Below, one piece after another: positions 19,201 through 27,109 of a stretch of DNA of 51,046 bases (the stretch's first letter is position 1; the number at the start of each line of letters is the position of its first letter). The DNA comes from Promethearchaeia archaeon (lineage in GTDB: Archaea; Asgardarchaeota; Lokiarchaeia; Sigyniarchaeales; SOKP01). The translations under genes were made by a program, and so were the position numbers. Location of the stretch: contig JAHQWH010000035.1 in NCBI GenBank assembly GCA_029856105.1, positions 1-51,046 on the forward strand, in the 5' to 3' direction. The notes beneath the pieces were generated by a model. The model was not told the DNA's origin. It did not search any database and saw nothing but the letters and a program-made list of their open reading frames with translations.

Positions 19201-19645
19201 GATTTAAAAATTCCTCTACAAATTGGATTTCATTTTCATTACCATCGATTTTTTCTTTCAAGAATTGATCGATATCAACTTTTTCTTGATAAACACTTTC
19301 GGGAGGAAATTCTTCGATTAATGAATAAATAGCACTATTAAGTTTAGGAACCTCAATTCTTTTTTTCAAATAATCAAAAAGTTCACGGTTTAAAGACGGA
19401 TCCTTTGTTTCTTCTTTGTACAAATCAAGCAAATACTTTTTAATTTCATATATTAATGCCATCCCGTTAAATTCTCCTATTCGGATTGCCATTTCTGGAT
19501 AATTCACTAAGTCTTTTTTTTGATTCAATTTCTGCACAAATAATCTTACTAAATGTATATCACCGTCAAATTCAATACTTCCATTTTCAGAAAATTTGAA
19601 TTCATCAAATACATATCTATTTCTTGCATCTCTCGAAATTTTCAT
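16238..19645 (-). CDS. Very large GH13 alpha-amylase-family protein
   Basis: A 1135-residue protein. The GH13 barrel spans roughly 300-760. Region I is DMVPNH (about 387-392), region II IIRFDAAMTL (catalytic Asp about 507), region III LLLAEAFW (catalytic Glu about 572). Region IV FMNNPDEE keeps the Asp but has Pro where most members have His, and TMPGLPMFGHGQIEGF follows. The N-terminal 300 residues are helical and unassigned; about 760-850 resembles an all-beta C-domain, and 850-1135 is charged and helical. No signal peptide is visible, so it is likely an intracellular glucan-active enzyme. The family contains hydrolases, branching enzymes and glucanosyltransferases, and I cannot choose among them. 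It faces the GH57 gene and is divergent from the phosphohexomutase-like gene. Start ATG at 19643-19645. Confidence 0.85.
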   Translation of the reverse strand: MKISRDARNRYVFDEFKFSENGSIEFDGDIHLVRLFVQKLNQKKDLVNYPEMAIRIGEFNGMALIYEIKKYLLDLYKEETKDPSLNRELFDYLKKRIEVPKLNSAIYSLIEEFPPESVYQEKVDIDQFLKEKIDGNENEIQFVEEFLNLWLGNTNPSFSPYIELFDDGLLEKRTVYREIIDETKEFFNGKSKFGPNNQNLIEMLNEPTLKYPHSIRDQLEYIHEHWGEKLGKYMFRILVAIDIIREEEMLRGLGPGKSKAYEYDIMELENYTSDKEWMPKVVMIAKNVYVWMDQLSKKYKKSITKLYEIPNEELAQLKEWGFTGLWLIGLWERSQASKTIKRWCGNPEAEASAYSTYDYAIAHDLGGNESYENLRDRAMARGIRLACDMVPNHTGIVSKWIIEHPEWYVSLHYPPFPSYSYSGENLSGDPNKGIFLEDKYFSRTDAAVTFKHIDFRTGEEKYIYHGNDGTSFPWNDTAQLNFLNPEVREAVIQTILHVSRMFPIIRFDAAMTLTRKHFQRLWFPEPGTGGAIPSRAEQGISKEDFYKAMPKEFWREVVDRINKENPDTLLLAEAFWLLEGFFVRTLGMHRVYNSAFMNMLRDEDNAMYRLVLKNTLEFDPEILKRFVNFMNNPDEETAIKQFGDGGKYFGVCLMLITMPGLPMFGHGQIEGFSEKYGMEYRRAYWDEKINSDLLQRHEDIIFPIMKKRYLFANANNFLLYDFWSGNVVNEDVFAYSNRVNNERALVLYHNKFAETKGFIKNSVGFANKLTEDKVVIQKSLIDGLTLPKEGYCIFKDYLTGLEYIRRNRDLHEQGLYLELQAYQMFLFMDFQIVQDNEFFHYAQLYDFLGGKGVYNINETLHEIIYQPLHEKFREIVNTPNFKNLLNTKKAEQVVEAISDKLNSFLIEVKNYSSSKKDVTRVKKEIIEKLKVISRLEQRLKTIKINPELTRIYEKMLPNSESEWGILLSWLFIHQLGRVVSDKNYELQSRSWFDEWRLSKFIKNILEELSIKEEEKTQDGISIIKLMVNLQNWAASNKYTEKNLYSIFQSFFSEPEVQQYLNVNRYHNLLWFSAESFDTFVRWMYLIAVIDKIAQSKESVVIEMERLLKDYQKLIKIAETSKYQVNKFLESLQSLS

Positions 19646-19901
19646 AGGTATTTCACTTTTTTGTTTCAGAATTTTTTTATTTTCTATTAATATTAATTAT
19701 CTAATGAACAGGTTTTAAAATATTTCATTCCAAAAGAGAGTGATAATCGCGTTTAAGTAATTCGAAATTACTAATTTTTTGATAATATTTAATAACATAA
19801 ATCATTCCTAGTTTTTAACAGTTAAAGTTATTAAATCAAAACTAGCTATATTAATTAGGCTTCTAATTATTTTTTACAATAAGAAATTATAATGATTTGA
19901 A

Positions 19902-21287
19902 ATGTGTGCGCGCGTCCAAAATCTAGATGAATTGAATAAAAATGGACGGATTTTAGGAAGAGCAAATTATATATTTACTCCTGAAATAGCCAGCTCTATT
20001 GGATCTATTCACGGAAGTTCATTCCAATTAGATGAGACAATCGTAATTGGACGCGATTACCATAACGACAGCCGCATGTTAAAAAGAGCATATACTTCGG
20101 GTGTTATGAGTACGGGAGTAAATGTTTTAAATCTTTCCGATTGCACATTTCCTTTATTAGAATTTACGATTAGAAGATTTGGAGCGAGTGGAGGGGCATA
20201 TTTTTCAGGAGGGCACCTATATAGCGAAGATGTGGGTATTAGATTTGTAGACGCTGGAGGAATTGAGTTATCCCTTGTCGAAATAAAAAAAATCATTGAT
20301 TCATACCGCAATTTCCCCACACATATTAGGCGGGCAGAACCGCGAAAGATAGGACGCATTATTGCTATCCCTCAAACTCAAGATGTCTACATTAAATCAT
20401 TAGAACAATTTGTTAATAAAAAACAAATAAAAGAAGCGCGTTTAAAGATAGTAGTTGATTGCTCATTTAGTCCAACTGGAAGCATTACTCCAATATTAAT
20501 TAACGAGATAGGAGTTGAAGTAATTGCGTTAAACACTCATTACCGGGAAAGAACTGCAGTACCCGTACCAAGTATTAATACCATAAAAAATACTGCGGAC
20601 ATCGTAAAAGCCTCAAAAAGCCATTTAGGTGTGTGCTTTGACGTCGATGGATCAAGGATATTACTAGTGGATGAAAATGGATTAGAAATTAGCTATGAAA
20701 ATTTATTAATGTTATTTGTCGCATATGATGAGAGAATTCAAAAATCTAGAAATAGTACTGTTATTCTAACACCCTCGATTTCTCCCGTCGTTAAAAGTTT
20801 TATAGAAGAAAGTGGACATCCAACTAAACTTGTAGAGAATCATCCAGGAGAGCTTTCAAGGCAAATTAGACAAGAGAGAGCTTGTCTTGCCGCCTCTGAG
20901 TCTTTGAAATTTTATTTTCCACATTATGCACCTATAAGTGATGGCAACTATATTTTACTCAAAATTTTAGAAATCATGGCAAAGCAAAAAGATTTAATTA
21001 GTTCTCTTACAATTGGTTTTCCTAATGGGATAAAAGTTAATAAAACAATACCAGTATCAGCAGAAATCATAGAAACAATTCATAATAGGTTAATTGAATT
21101 CGCCGATGAACACGAATTAAAGTACCAAGATATCATAAATGAGCTAAAAATAATTGGTGAAGACGTGTACGTCAACATCAAAGCAGCTTTAAACAGAAAT
21201 GCAATCCTGTTATCGGCAGAGTCAGATGATAAGAGCAAATCAGTAAAAATGGTAAACGATTTATCTAAAATAATTTCGAAACTATAA
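19902..21287 (+). CDS. Phosphohexomutase-fold protein with degenerate catalytic loops (probable pseudoenzyme)
   Basis: A 461-residue protein with the layout of phosphomannomutase/phosphoglucomutase. The loops that normally do the chemistry are altered. The phosphoserine loop T-A-S-H-N-P is FSGGHLY (101-107), with Gly in place of the catalytic Ser. The metal loop DGDxDR is DVDGSR (247-252), losing the third Asp. The sugar loop GE(E/Q)SGH is ASESLK (331-336). The final phosphate-binding R-x-S-G-T is RNAIL near the C-terminus. Strand order and the flanks GASGGAY, VGIRF and HLGVCF still fit the fold. It is unlikely to be an ordinary mutase; a sugar-phosphate-binding or structural role is an inference. 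Start ATG at 19902. It is divergent from the GH13 gene. Confidence 0.75.
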   Translation: MCARVQNLDELNKNGRILGRANYIFTPEIASSIGSIHGSSFQLDETIVIGRDYHNDSRMLKRAYTSGVMSTGVNVLNLSDCTFPLLEFTIRRFGASGGAYFSGGHLYSEDVGIRFVDAGGIELSLVEIKKIIDSYRNFPTHIRRAEPRKIGRIIAIPQTQDVYIKSLEQFVNKKQIKEARLKIVVDCSFSPTGSITPILINEIGVEVIALNTHYRERTAVPVPSINTIKNTADIVKASKSHLGVCFDVDGSRILLVDENGLEISYENLLMLFVAYDERIQKSRNSTVILTPSISPVVKSFIEESGHPTKLVENHPGELSRQIRQERACLAASESLKFYFPHYAPISDGNYILLKILEIMAKQKDLISSLTIGFPNGIKVNKTIPVSAEIIETIHNRLIEFADEHELKYQDIINELKIIGEDVYVNIKAALNRNAILLSAESDDKSKSVKMVNDLSKIISKL

Positions 21288-21439
21288 ACAGTTGAAACAA
21301 TAAATTAATAGGAGAAAAAACAAACTATTTTAAAACTTAAATCCTTTCTAATTGAAATTTAGGAATTATATTTAAAATAATATGTCGTTATATACTTATT
21401 AATAAAATTAAAATAATTAATTAAAAGGAAGTTTTTATA

Positions 21440-22129
21440 GTGGCTGATTTTGAACTAATTAATTCTATAATAATTGTAGCAACTCTTTTCATAATATATG
21501 GTGTTTTTTTATTTTTTGATCTATTCAAGAGAAACGAAAGATATGGTTATCTAGCTTACACCGTGGCTCTAATACCTATTAATGTTTTATGGTTTCTTCA
21601 ATTTGATGTTCTTGGCGTATATTTAATTTTGTTTATTCTTTGGATTTTCTGTTTATTGCGAGATTTATATGGTGTAACAAAAGAGAAAAAGGAAATTAAT
21701 GACATTGTTTTATACTTAGTTTTAGCAATTATAATTCAATTAATTTTAACTGCGATTTTACCAGTATCTATTCCTACAATGCAAACTAACACTACTCTCT
21801 ATTGGTTTTTTTATTTACCAGACACTTACACAAGTGCTTTTGCAATTGAAAGTTGGGTAAACTCCACCATGCTGTTTGCTTTTAGAGTTACAACATCTAT
21901 TTTGATTGGTTTAGTAATTGTTCCATTATTCGTAGATCTAAAGGGTGAGGATGTGCCTTTACCAGTTTTTATTATCATAATTGGTTTATTTATCCCCCCT
22001 TTTCTCTATTTAAGCTACGTTTGGTTGCCTGGAGCGATGCCAATGTTGACATTTCTTATGAGTGTGCTATTATTTATTCTACTACTACTAATGACTAAGA
22101 GCGGCAAGGAAGTTCAGAAAAAGAAATAA
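21440..22129 (+). CDS. Multi-pass membrane protein of unknown function
   Basis: A 229-residue protein with about six or seven hydrophobic segments: about 6-27, 36-55, 57-75, 90-112, 150-170, 175-195 and 200-220. A loop between segments four and five (TMQTNTTLYWFFYLPDTYTS) is probably external. The C-terminus is short and lysine-rich (GKEVQKKK) and should be cytoplasmic. No transporter or enzyme motif is recognised. The start is GTG at 21440, supported by AAGGAAG eight bases upstream. The next gene, radA, is about 100 bp downstream. Confidence 0.7.
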   Translation: MADFELINSIIIVATLFIIYGVFLFFDLFKRNERYGYLAYTVALIPINVLWFLQFDVLGVYLILFILWIFCLLRDLYGVTKEKKEINDIVLYLVLAIIIQLILTAILPVSIPTMQTNTTLYWFFYLPDTYTSAFAIESWVNSTMLFAFRVTTSILIGLVIVPLFVDLKGEDVPLPVFIIIIGLFIPPFLYLSYVWLPGAMPMLTFLMSVLLFILLLLMTKSGKEVQKKK

Positions 22130-22230
22130 CTTTATATTTTTTATTTTTTTGTTATTATTTTTATAAATATTGGACAATAAATTATTGACATTACAATTAA
22201 AATTAAACTAATTTTGTGTTTGGTAAAATC

Positions 22231-23229
22231 ATGGCAAAAAAAAAAGTTGATTTAGAAGAAAATAGCAGTGAAGACGCAATAAAAACGGAAGTAAAATACG
22301 AACTAAAGGATTTACCGGGAGTAGGAGATGTTACGATAAAAAAGTTAAAGGACGCAGGAATTATCTCGATCAAATATCTTGCAATTTATCCAATTGCTAA
22401 GTTAATGGAGAAAGCGGGAATTGGAGAAAAAACAGCTCAAAAAATTGTTAAAGCTGCTCAAGACATTGAAAAAATGGGATTTAAAAGCGCTGACATTATT
22501 TGGGAAAAAAGAAAGCATTTGAATCGGTTAACCACAAGTAGTCATACGTTAGACGAATTATTAGCAGGGGGGCTTGAACCAGGTGCTTTGACGGAGTTTT
22601 ATGGAGAATATAGGACGGGAAAAACCCAAATAGCGCACCAACTCTGTGTAAACGTTCAATTACCATACGAAGAAGGGGGTCTTGAAGGTAATGCCCTTTA
22701 TATCGATTCGGAAGGAACTTTTAGACCTGAAAGAATAGTCCAAATGGCCGAAGCTAAAGATTTAGATCATAATCAAGTTTTACGGAATATTACTGTTGGG
22801 AGAGCTTATAATTCCGATCACCAAGTCCTGCTAGCACAAGAAGCATCAAAGATAATTAAAGAAAAGAATATCAAACTAATCGTTGTAGATTCAATAATTG
22901 GGCACTTTCGGAGCGAATATGTAGGAAGGGGCACTTTAGCAAATCGTCAACAAATACTCAACACTCACATACATGATTTGTTAAGGTTAACAGAAATATT
23001 TGACGAATTGGCAATAATGATTACAAACCAAGTTTCTTCGAAACCAGATGTATTCTATGGAAACCCAACAACTCATACTGGAGGGCATATAATGGCCCAC
23101 GGTGCTACGATAAGAGTTTATTTAAGAAAGGGAAAAGGAGAACAGAGAGTAGCAAAAATGGTTGACGCCCCCCATTTACCCGAAGGAGAAGCTGTATTCT
23201 CAATAACTGATGGTGGCATAAACGATTAA
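22231..23229 (+). CDS. radA: DNA repair and recombination protein RadA
   Basis: The archaeal RecA/Rad51 recombinase, which assembles on single-stranded DNA and carries out strand exchange. The first 60 or so residues form the helix-hairpin-helix domain (LKDLPGVGDVTIKKLKDAG). The core has the P-loop GEYRTGKTQ, the Walker B strand IKLIVVDSI, the L1/L2-region sequence RGTLANRQQILN, and the C-terminal THTGGHIMAHGATIRVYLRK typical of RadA. About 332 residues, normal for the family. I chose the ATG at 22231 (MAKKKVDLEE); a GTG at 22216 would add five residues. A TATA-like box (TTTTTATAAAT, about 22158-22168) lies upstream. Separate promoter, no operon partner. Confidence 0.97.
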   Translation: MAKKKVDLEENSSEDAIKTEVKYELKDLPGVGDVTIKKLKDAGIISIKYLAIYPIAKLMEKAGIGEKTAQKIVKAAQDIEKMGFKSADIIWEKRKHLNRLTTSSHTLDELLAGGLEPGALTEFYGEYRTGKTQIAHQLCVNVQLPYEEGGLEGNALYIDSEGTFRPERIVQMAEAKDLDHNQVLRNITVGRAYNSDHQVLLAQEASKIIKEKNIKLIVVDSIIGHFRSEYVGRGTLANRQQILNTHIHDLLRLTEIFDELAIMITNQVSSKPDVFYGNPTTHTGGHIMAHGATIRVYLRKGKGEQRVAKMVDAPHLPEGEAVFSITDGGIND

Positions 23230-23308
23230 ATCATGCACTTAAATTATTATTTGAAAAATCTAATTTATATACACATTAAAAAAGTTATAAAAGAAATAAT
23301 AAATAAAA

Positions 23309-23746
23309 CTAATAATTAACATTCACTTCAACATCAATACCTTCTCGAACGGCCTGAGTTACAACACAGTATTCTTCGAACATCTTTCTACATTGATCTG
23401 CTCTTTTACGAGCGTCAGGATCGCTAATTATAATATCAAGATCGACATCGATCTTTTTAACTCTCCAGAAACCTTTTTTGTTTCGAGCGATTGTTAGTTC
23501 TGCTTCAGCTTTCAAATCGTCTAAAGTAAGATTTCTCTTTTTTAAACAAAAGATAAAACTTGCGCTCAAACATCCTAATAAGGCTAATCCTAACATTCTT
23601 GTAGGGTTAGGGCCAAGCATGTCAACTTCATCTTTATTTGTATCGTCCACATAGCAATCTTTTACTTTCATATCCCCAAGGTCGCACGAAAATATCATTT
23701 CTTGTTCTAAAGACAATCCAACTTTGGTTTTCATTCCTTCAGACAT
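23309..23746 (-). CDS. OsmC/Ohr family protein
   Basis: A 145-residue OsmC-fold protein. The first cysteine is in LLGCLSASFIFCLKKR and the second in MFEEYCVVTQAVREG, the two redox positions used by OsmC/Ohr proteins to reduce organic hydroperoxides. The GPNPTRML segment before the first Cys also matches the family. Length is normal. An isolated gene with ATG at 23744-23746, convergent with radA. A peroxide-protection role follows from the family, although many archaeal OsmC proteins remain untested. Confidence 0.85.
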   Translation of the reverse strand: MSEGMKTKVGLSLEQEMIFSCDLGDMKVKDCYVDDTNKDEVDMLGPNPTRMLGLALLGCLSASFIFCLKKRNLTLDDLKAEAELTIARNKKGFWRVKKIDVDLDIIISDPDARKRADQCRKMFEEYCVVTQAVREGIDVEVNVNY

Positions 23747-23894
23747 ATAAGATCACATTTATATTAATTTTTTTAGGTATAAATAGTTTAATTTGCATCT
23801 ACTTTGTAGGATATAATTTAAAACTAACATCTAACTCTTAAATTTATTTCATTTAATTTATAAGATGTAGGAATCGATTATATTCTGGCTAAAT

Positions 23895-24488
23895 TTAATC
23901 TGAAGATTCAATTCTTTTTAATAGAAAGTGTCTATACAAATGGAAACATAAAAATATAAAATATATGAATATAAAAAAAATATATTGAAACGCAAAAATA
24001 ATCGTAAATATCACCATAAGTACAAATAAAATAACTTCAATTCCTAAACAAATCTTACTACTATAATATTTTTCATCAAAAAAGGATTCGGGTTTCTTAT
24101 ATTTAGTTAAGTATTTGGGAAGATTGTTAAATTCTTTTTTTGATATTAATAGTTTTAATCCAACTTGTTTTTTTTGAAAGTAGAAAAAGTTAGTACCCCA
24201 ATCAAAAGTATCTATAATAATATGTGTAGAATATGCGATACCACTGAATAACAATGCGGGCCAATTAGAAATGATTCCAATTACTATGACAAAGAGACTA
24301 GGAATTATTGAATGAGAAATAAGCATTCTGTGATTATGCTCTTTAGCGTATTGGGAAAAAAAGACATCGAAATCACAGATAAAAGAAAGTAAAAGGATGA
24401 GGAAATATTCAAACAAAGAAAAGCTGTAGAAATAGTTTAAAATTGAAGTAAATATTACACCTGCGGCAAAATGACTGTTTATGTGCAT
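23895..24488 (-). CDS. DUF457/YdjM-like membrane-bound metal-dependent hydrolase
   Basis: A 197-residue membrane protein with four to five hydrophobic segments. The family motifs are visible: an N-terminal INSHFAAG, then SFICDFDVFF, EHNHRMLISHSI and YSTHIIIDTFDWG, which place His and Asp residues at the membrane surface. YdjM-type proteins are predicted metal-dependent hydrolases acting on lipids or membrane substrates. The C-terminal 60 residues contain two further hydrophobic stretches. Only 20 bp separate it from the upstream PfkB gene on the same strand, so they probably share a transcript. The substrate is unknown. Confidence 0.7.
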   Translation of the reverse strand: MHINSHFAAGVIFTSILNYFYSFSLFEYFLILLLSFICDFDVFFSQYAKEHNHRMLISHSIIPSLFVIVIGIISNWPALLFSGIAYSTHIIIDTFDWGTNFFYFQKKQVGLKLLISKKEFNNLPKYLTKYKKPESFFDEKYYSSKICLGIEVILFVLMVIFTIIFAFQYIFFIFIYFIFLCFHLYRHFLLKRIESSD

Positions 24489-24508
24489 TATTTTAACCTA
24501 AAAAAGAT

Positions 24509-25489
24509 TTAATTGATATAATTTCTACTTTCTAACCTTTTTATAACTTTATTTTTCGTTTCGAATCCCGTTGGACCTTTCTTTTCAATTAGAAAAGATG
24601 CTGCCGCTGATGCGACGTATCCTGCACTTTCAACGGCATTCCATGACTTATCAGAATTGATTAGTTCATATAAAAAGATTGCTAAATATATATCACCTGC
24701 TCCAGTTTCATCCACAACAGTTTTTGGTTTAAAAGCCGGGATTTTTAATAGTTTTTCTCCATTCTTTAATATCATTGATCCTCCTTCTCCCAGTGTCATG
24801 ATGTATATAGCCTTATTTTCAAATCTCTTAAAAGATTCCATTACTTTTTGTAAGTCTGTTTCACCAGATAATAGTTTCATTTCAATCTCAGACCCTTTTA
24901 GAATTAATCGATCACCTATTAAGCTAATTATTTTTTTCATGTTAGCAATAATTGCTTCATCTGAGATGTAAGATATTTTCCCATCATCATCAATATTTCT
25001 AATAAATCCTTGTAAATCAATTCCTATAAAAGCATTTGGAAATTCTACTAATATTTTTGATACATAATCATAAGAAACTTCATTACACAAAGGAACTAAC
25101 ACGATAATATTCGGAATGTTTGTTTTATAAAATTCAGGGATATCTTTAAATCTTAGATTAGGACTTCTAGATTTGAGGGTTAGTGTTCTTGAATGATTTG
25201 AATAATCTAATACAAAATTAGTGTTCTCAGTTTCAAACGATTTCACACCGCTAATATTTATAGACTTGTTATCAAAATGTTTTAATAAGGATTTATCAAA
25301 ATTTATAATCCCTAAATTTGAGATAATACCAATCTTCGTTGATTTTGTGTATTTTCTAAGCCCTAACGAGCCAAAAGTAACACTTCCACCTAAAGAGGGT
25401 TTCCGTTTTTGTTTAAATCGAATAATACTGTCGATAGCTATGTGTCCAATGAATAAAACTGATAACGAATTTTTCATATGAATAGCCAT
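24509..25489 (-). CDS. PfkB-family carbohydrate/nucleoside kinase
   Basis: A kinase of the ribokinase/PfkB family, about 326 residues. The N-terminal strand VLFIGHIAIDSIIRF and LGGSVTFGSLGL bind the sugar. The C-terminal signature VDETGAGDIYLAIFLYEL has the catalytic Asp and the anion hole G-A-G-D. TLGEGGSMILKNGE precedes it and lines the ATP site. The substrate cannot be named from sequence. A TTG-started frame extends 10 residues further upstream; I prefer the ATG at 25487-25489 (MAIHMKNSLSV), preceded by GAAGAAAAG. It is followed by the DUF457 gene. Confidence 0.85.
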   Translation of the reverse strand: MAIHMKNSLSVLFIGHIAIDSIIRFKQKRKPSLGGSVTFGSLGLRKYTKSTKIGIISNLGIINFDKSLLKHFDNKSINISGVKSFETENTNFVLDYSNHSRTLTLKSRSPNLRFKDIPEFYKTNIPNIIVLVPLCNEVSYDYVSKILVEFPNAFIGIDLQGFIRNIDDDGKISYISDEAIIANMKKIISLIGDRLILKGSEIEMKLLSGETDLQKVMESFKRFENKAIYIMTLGEGGSMILKNGEKLLKIPAFKPKTVVDETGAGDIYLAIFLYELINSDKSWNAVESAGYVASAAASFLIEKKGPTGFETKNKVIKRLESRNYIN

Positions 25490-25641
25490 CTTTTCTTCAT
25501 TTAATTTCTTATCGCACAAAGAACTTACTTAATTATATTATTTGAAACTTTTGGTTATGATTTAAAATAAAATCTATTTAAGAAAGTACTTCATTCTTAA
25601 AAATGAGAAAAGACTTAATAAATTTGCAAAAAATCAATTAA

Positions 25642-26763
25642 CTACATTTGATTAACTTGTTTATTTAATTCTGAAATTATATTATCTTTCTCAGTAATAA
25701 TTGATTTTAATTTGTTTATATTTTTCTGTAGATTTTCGACTAATTCTGGCATTGATCCAGCAGAAACCGCAGTTGGGGCCAACTTTGATAATTTTAAGTC
25801 TGTTATTATAGCTTCTTTTTCTCGTATTTTACTTTCAAGGTCTATTATTTTTTGTTCGATGTTTTGGGTGGCAATCTTCGTTGCTTCTATATCCCTAACA
25901 ACAAGAGAACTTTGTATTTCTTCAAGATCTTTCTTAAGGGATTTGTTTTCTTCTTTCAATGATTCCAAATCTTGAGAGCTAAATTGGAATCCTTTTTCTT
26001 CTAAAGCATTCTTAAGTTGCGATTTCTCTTCGGTTAATTTTTCAATCACTCGTTTGTATTTGGTTAAATCCGATTGTAGATCTTTACATAAAATTTCAAG
26101 TGGCATTGACGACGGTTCATGAGGGAGTGGTTTGATAACGGTAGGTTCGGGGGTTTTAGGAGGTTCTACTTGGAGTACATAGTCTACAGGATCTTCTTTC
26201 ATTTTTTCAACTAATTGCTTATTTAGTGAGTTAATCTCTTCCGATAATGCTGAAATTTTTGACTCTAGATTTGTTGCGTTAGATTTCCTTTTATTTAAAT
26301 CAGATTGCAGCTCCTCAACCAACGCGCTATTTATCGGAGTAGTTGGTCCTGATGTAGAAATCCCCGTTGTTTGCAGTTGAGATATTAGACTATCCTTGGC
26401 TTTAATTTCTTCGTCCTTTTCTAACAAGAGCTTTATCATACTTGTTGCTTTACTACTAAGCTCTGAATTTTCGACCTCTAATTCGTTCATTTTTATGCTT
26501 ATTTCAGCTACCGCCTCTTCTTTCTCTACTTTTAATTTTTCTTTTTCATTAACAACACTTTTAAGGATTTCCTCAGACCGGGTTATCAAATTAATATTAG
26601 CAGAAATTTTTTTTCTTAAATCTTCGTTTTCTTTTTGTAAAGATTCTATTTTTTTTATTGACTCTCCTATTAACGAAGAAGTATTTTCTGTTGTGATTTT
26701 TTTTTTCCACAAAGAGATGAAGTCAACTTTCTCATCGGGTTGAATTTTTTTATTTTCTGACAT
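25642..26763 (-). CDS. Long coiled-coil protein with a proline-rich hinge
   Basis: A 373-residue, highly charged protein made of long heptad-type helices (about 35-135, 150-200, 225-370) rich in Glu, Lys, Leu, Ile and Ser. A Pro-rich break (about 195-218: VEPPKTPEPTVIKPLPHEP) splits it into two rods. The final segment LQKNINKLKSIITEKDNIIS is also coiled coil. No enzymatic motif and no membrane anchor. Such rods are common in Asgard genomes and may be cytoskeletal or scaffolding; that is inference. Start ATG at 26761-26763. An 11-bp hairpin lies about 50 bp upstream. Confidence 0.7.
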   Translation of the reverse strand: MSENKKIQPDEKVDFISLWKKKITTENTSSLIGESIKKIESLQKENEDLRKKISANINLITRSEEILKSVVNEKEKLKVEKEEAVAEISIKMNELEVENSELSSKATSMIKLLLEKDEEIKAKDSLISQLQTTGISTSGPTTPINSALVEELQSDLNKRKSNATNLESKISALSEEINSLNKQLVEKMKEDPVDYVLQVEPPKTPEPTVIKPLPHEPSSMPLEILCKDLQSDLTKYKRVIEKLTEEKSQLKNALEEKGFQFSSQDLESLKEENKSLKKDLEEIQSSLVVRDIEATKIATQNIEQKIIDLESKIREKEAIITDLKLSKLAPTAVSAGSMPELVENLQKNINKLKSIITEKDNIISELNKQVNQM

Positions 26764-26813
26764 AAACCTTTTTATTATTATAATTATTGTTAATATAATT
26801 TTTTTAATTATTA

Positions 26814-26838
26814 ATTTTTCTCTTTCTAAGAGAAAAAT
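26814..26838. repeat. Perfect 11-bp hairpin with 3-base loop
   Basis: ATTTTTCTCTT (26814-26824) pairs without mismatch to AAGAGAAAAAT (26828-26838) around the loop TCT. It lies between two reverse-strand genes: about 50 bp upstream of the coiled-coil start and about 270 bp past the stop of the gene at 27110-27808. It could be an operator or mark a transcript end; no run of T follows directly on the reverse strand, so a classic terminator is doubtful. Confidence 0.6.
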
Positions 26839-27037
26839 CTTCCTAATTCGATATTTGACCTTTTTCAGTCTCTTTCTCGGGAGCTTTTGGTTTTAGATTT
26901 TAATTTTAACAACAAAAATAACGACAATAAAAAAAACAAAAAAATGGAGTTAGAATTATAAAAAAAAAATACAGGTAGATGCTATGAATTTTCTACTTCT
27001 GAATTTTGTAAAAACTTTTTGAAAAATTTACTTGAGG

Positions 27038-27050
27038 AATGTGGTGACTT
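27038..27050. repeat. Left copy of a 13-base direct repeat (AATGTGGTGACTT)
   Basis: The same 13 bases recur at 28007-28019, on the other side of the unknown gene at 27110-27808. A GCTTAGAA octamer follows the left copy and precedes the right copy. Confidence 0.5.
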
Positions 27051-27109
27051 GCTTAGAAGTCTCAAAACAAAATAATAAAAAAAGAAAATCTACAAAAAAA
27101 ATAGATTAA

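Larger units (their letters stand above)
26764..27109. other. Intergenic boundary between backbone and accessory island
   Basis: No gene seen. It holds the hairpin at 26814-26838, poly-A tracts near 26930-26975, and the left copy of a 13-base repeat at 27038-27050. Base composition and codon style of genes change on crossing this stretch. Confidence 0.5.

Noticed and set aside
17658..19332. Several forward frames of 60-120 codons inside the GH13 region
   Set aside because: The reverse strand carries recognisable GH13 catalytic regions through this stretch; the forward frames are shadows.
24657..26743. Forward frames opposite the PfkB and coiled-coil genes
   Set aside because: They are mirror images of well-supported reverse-strand genes, with no motifs and Ser/Phe-rich composition.
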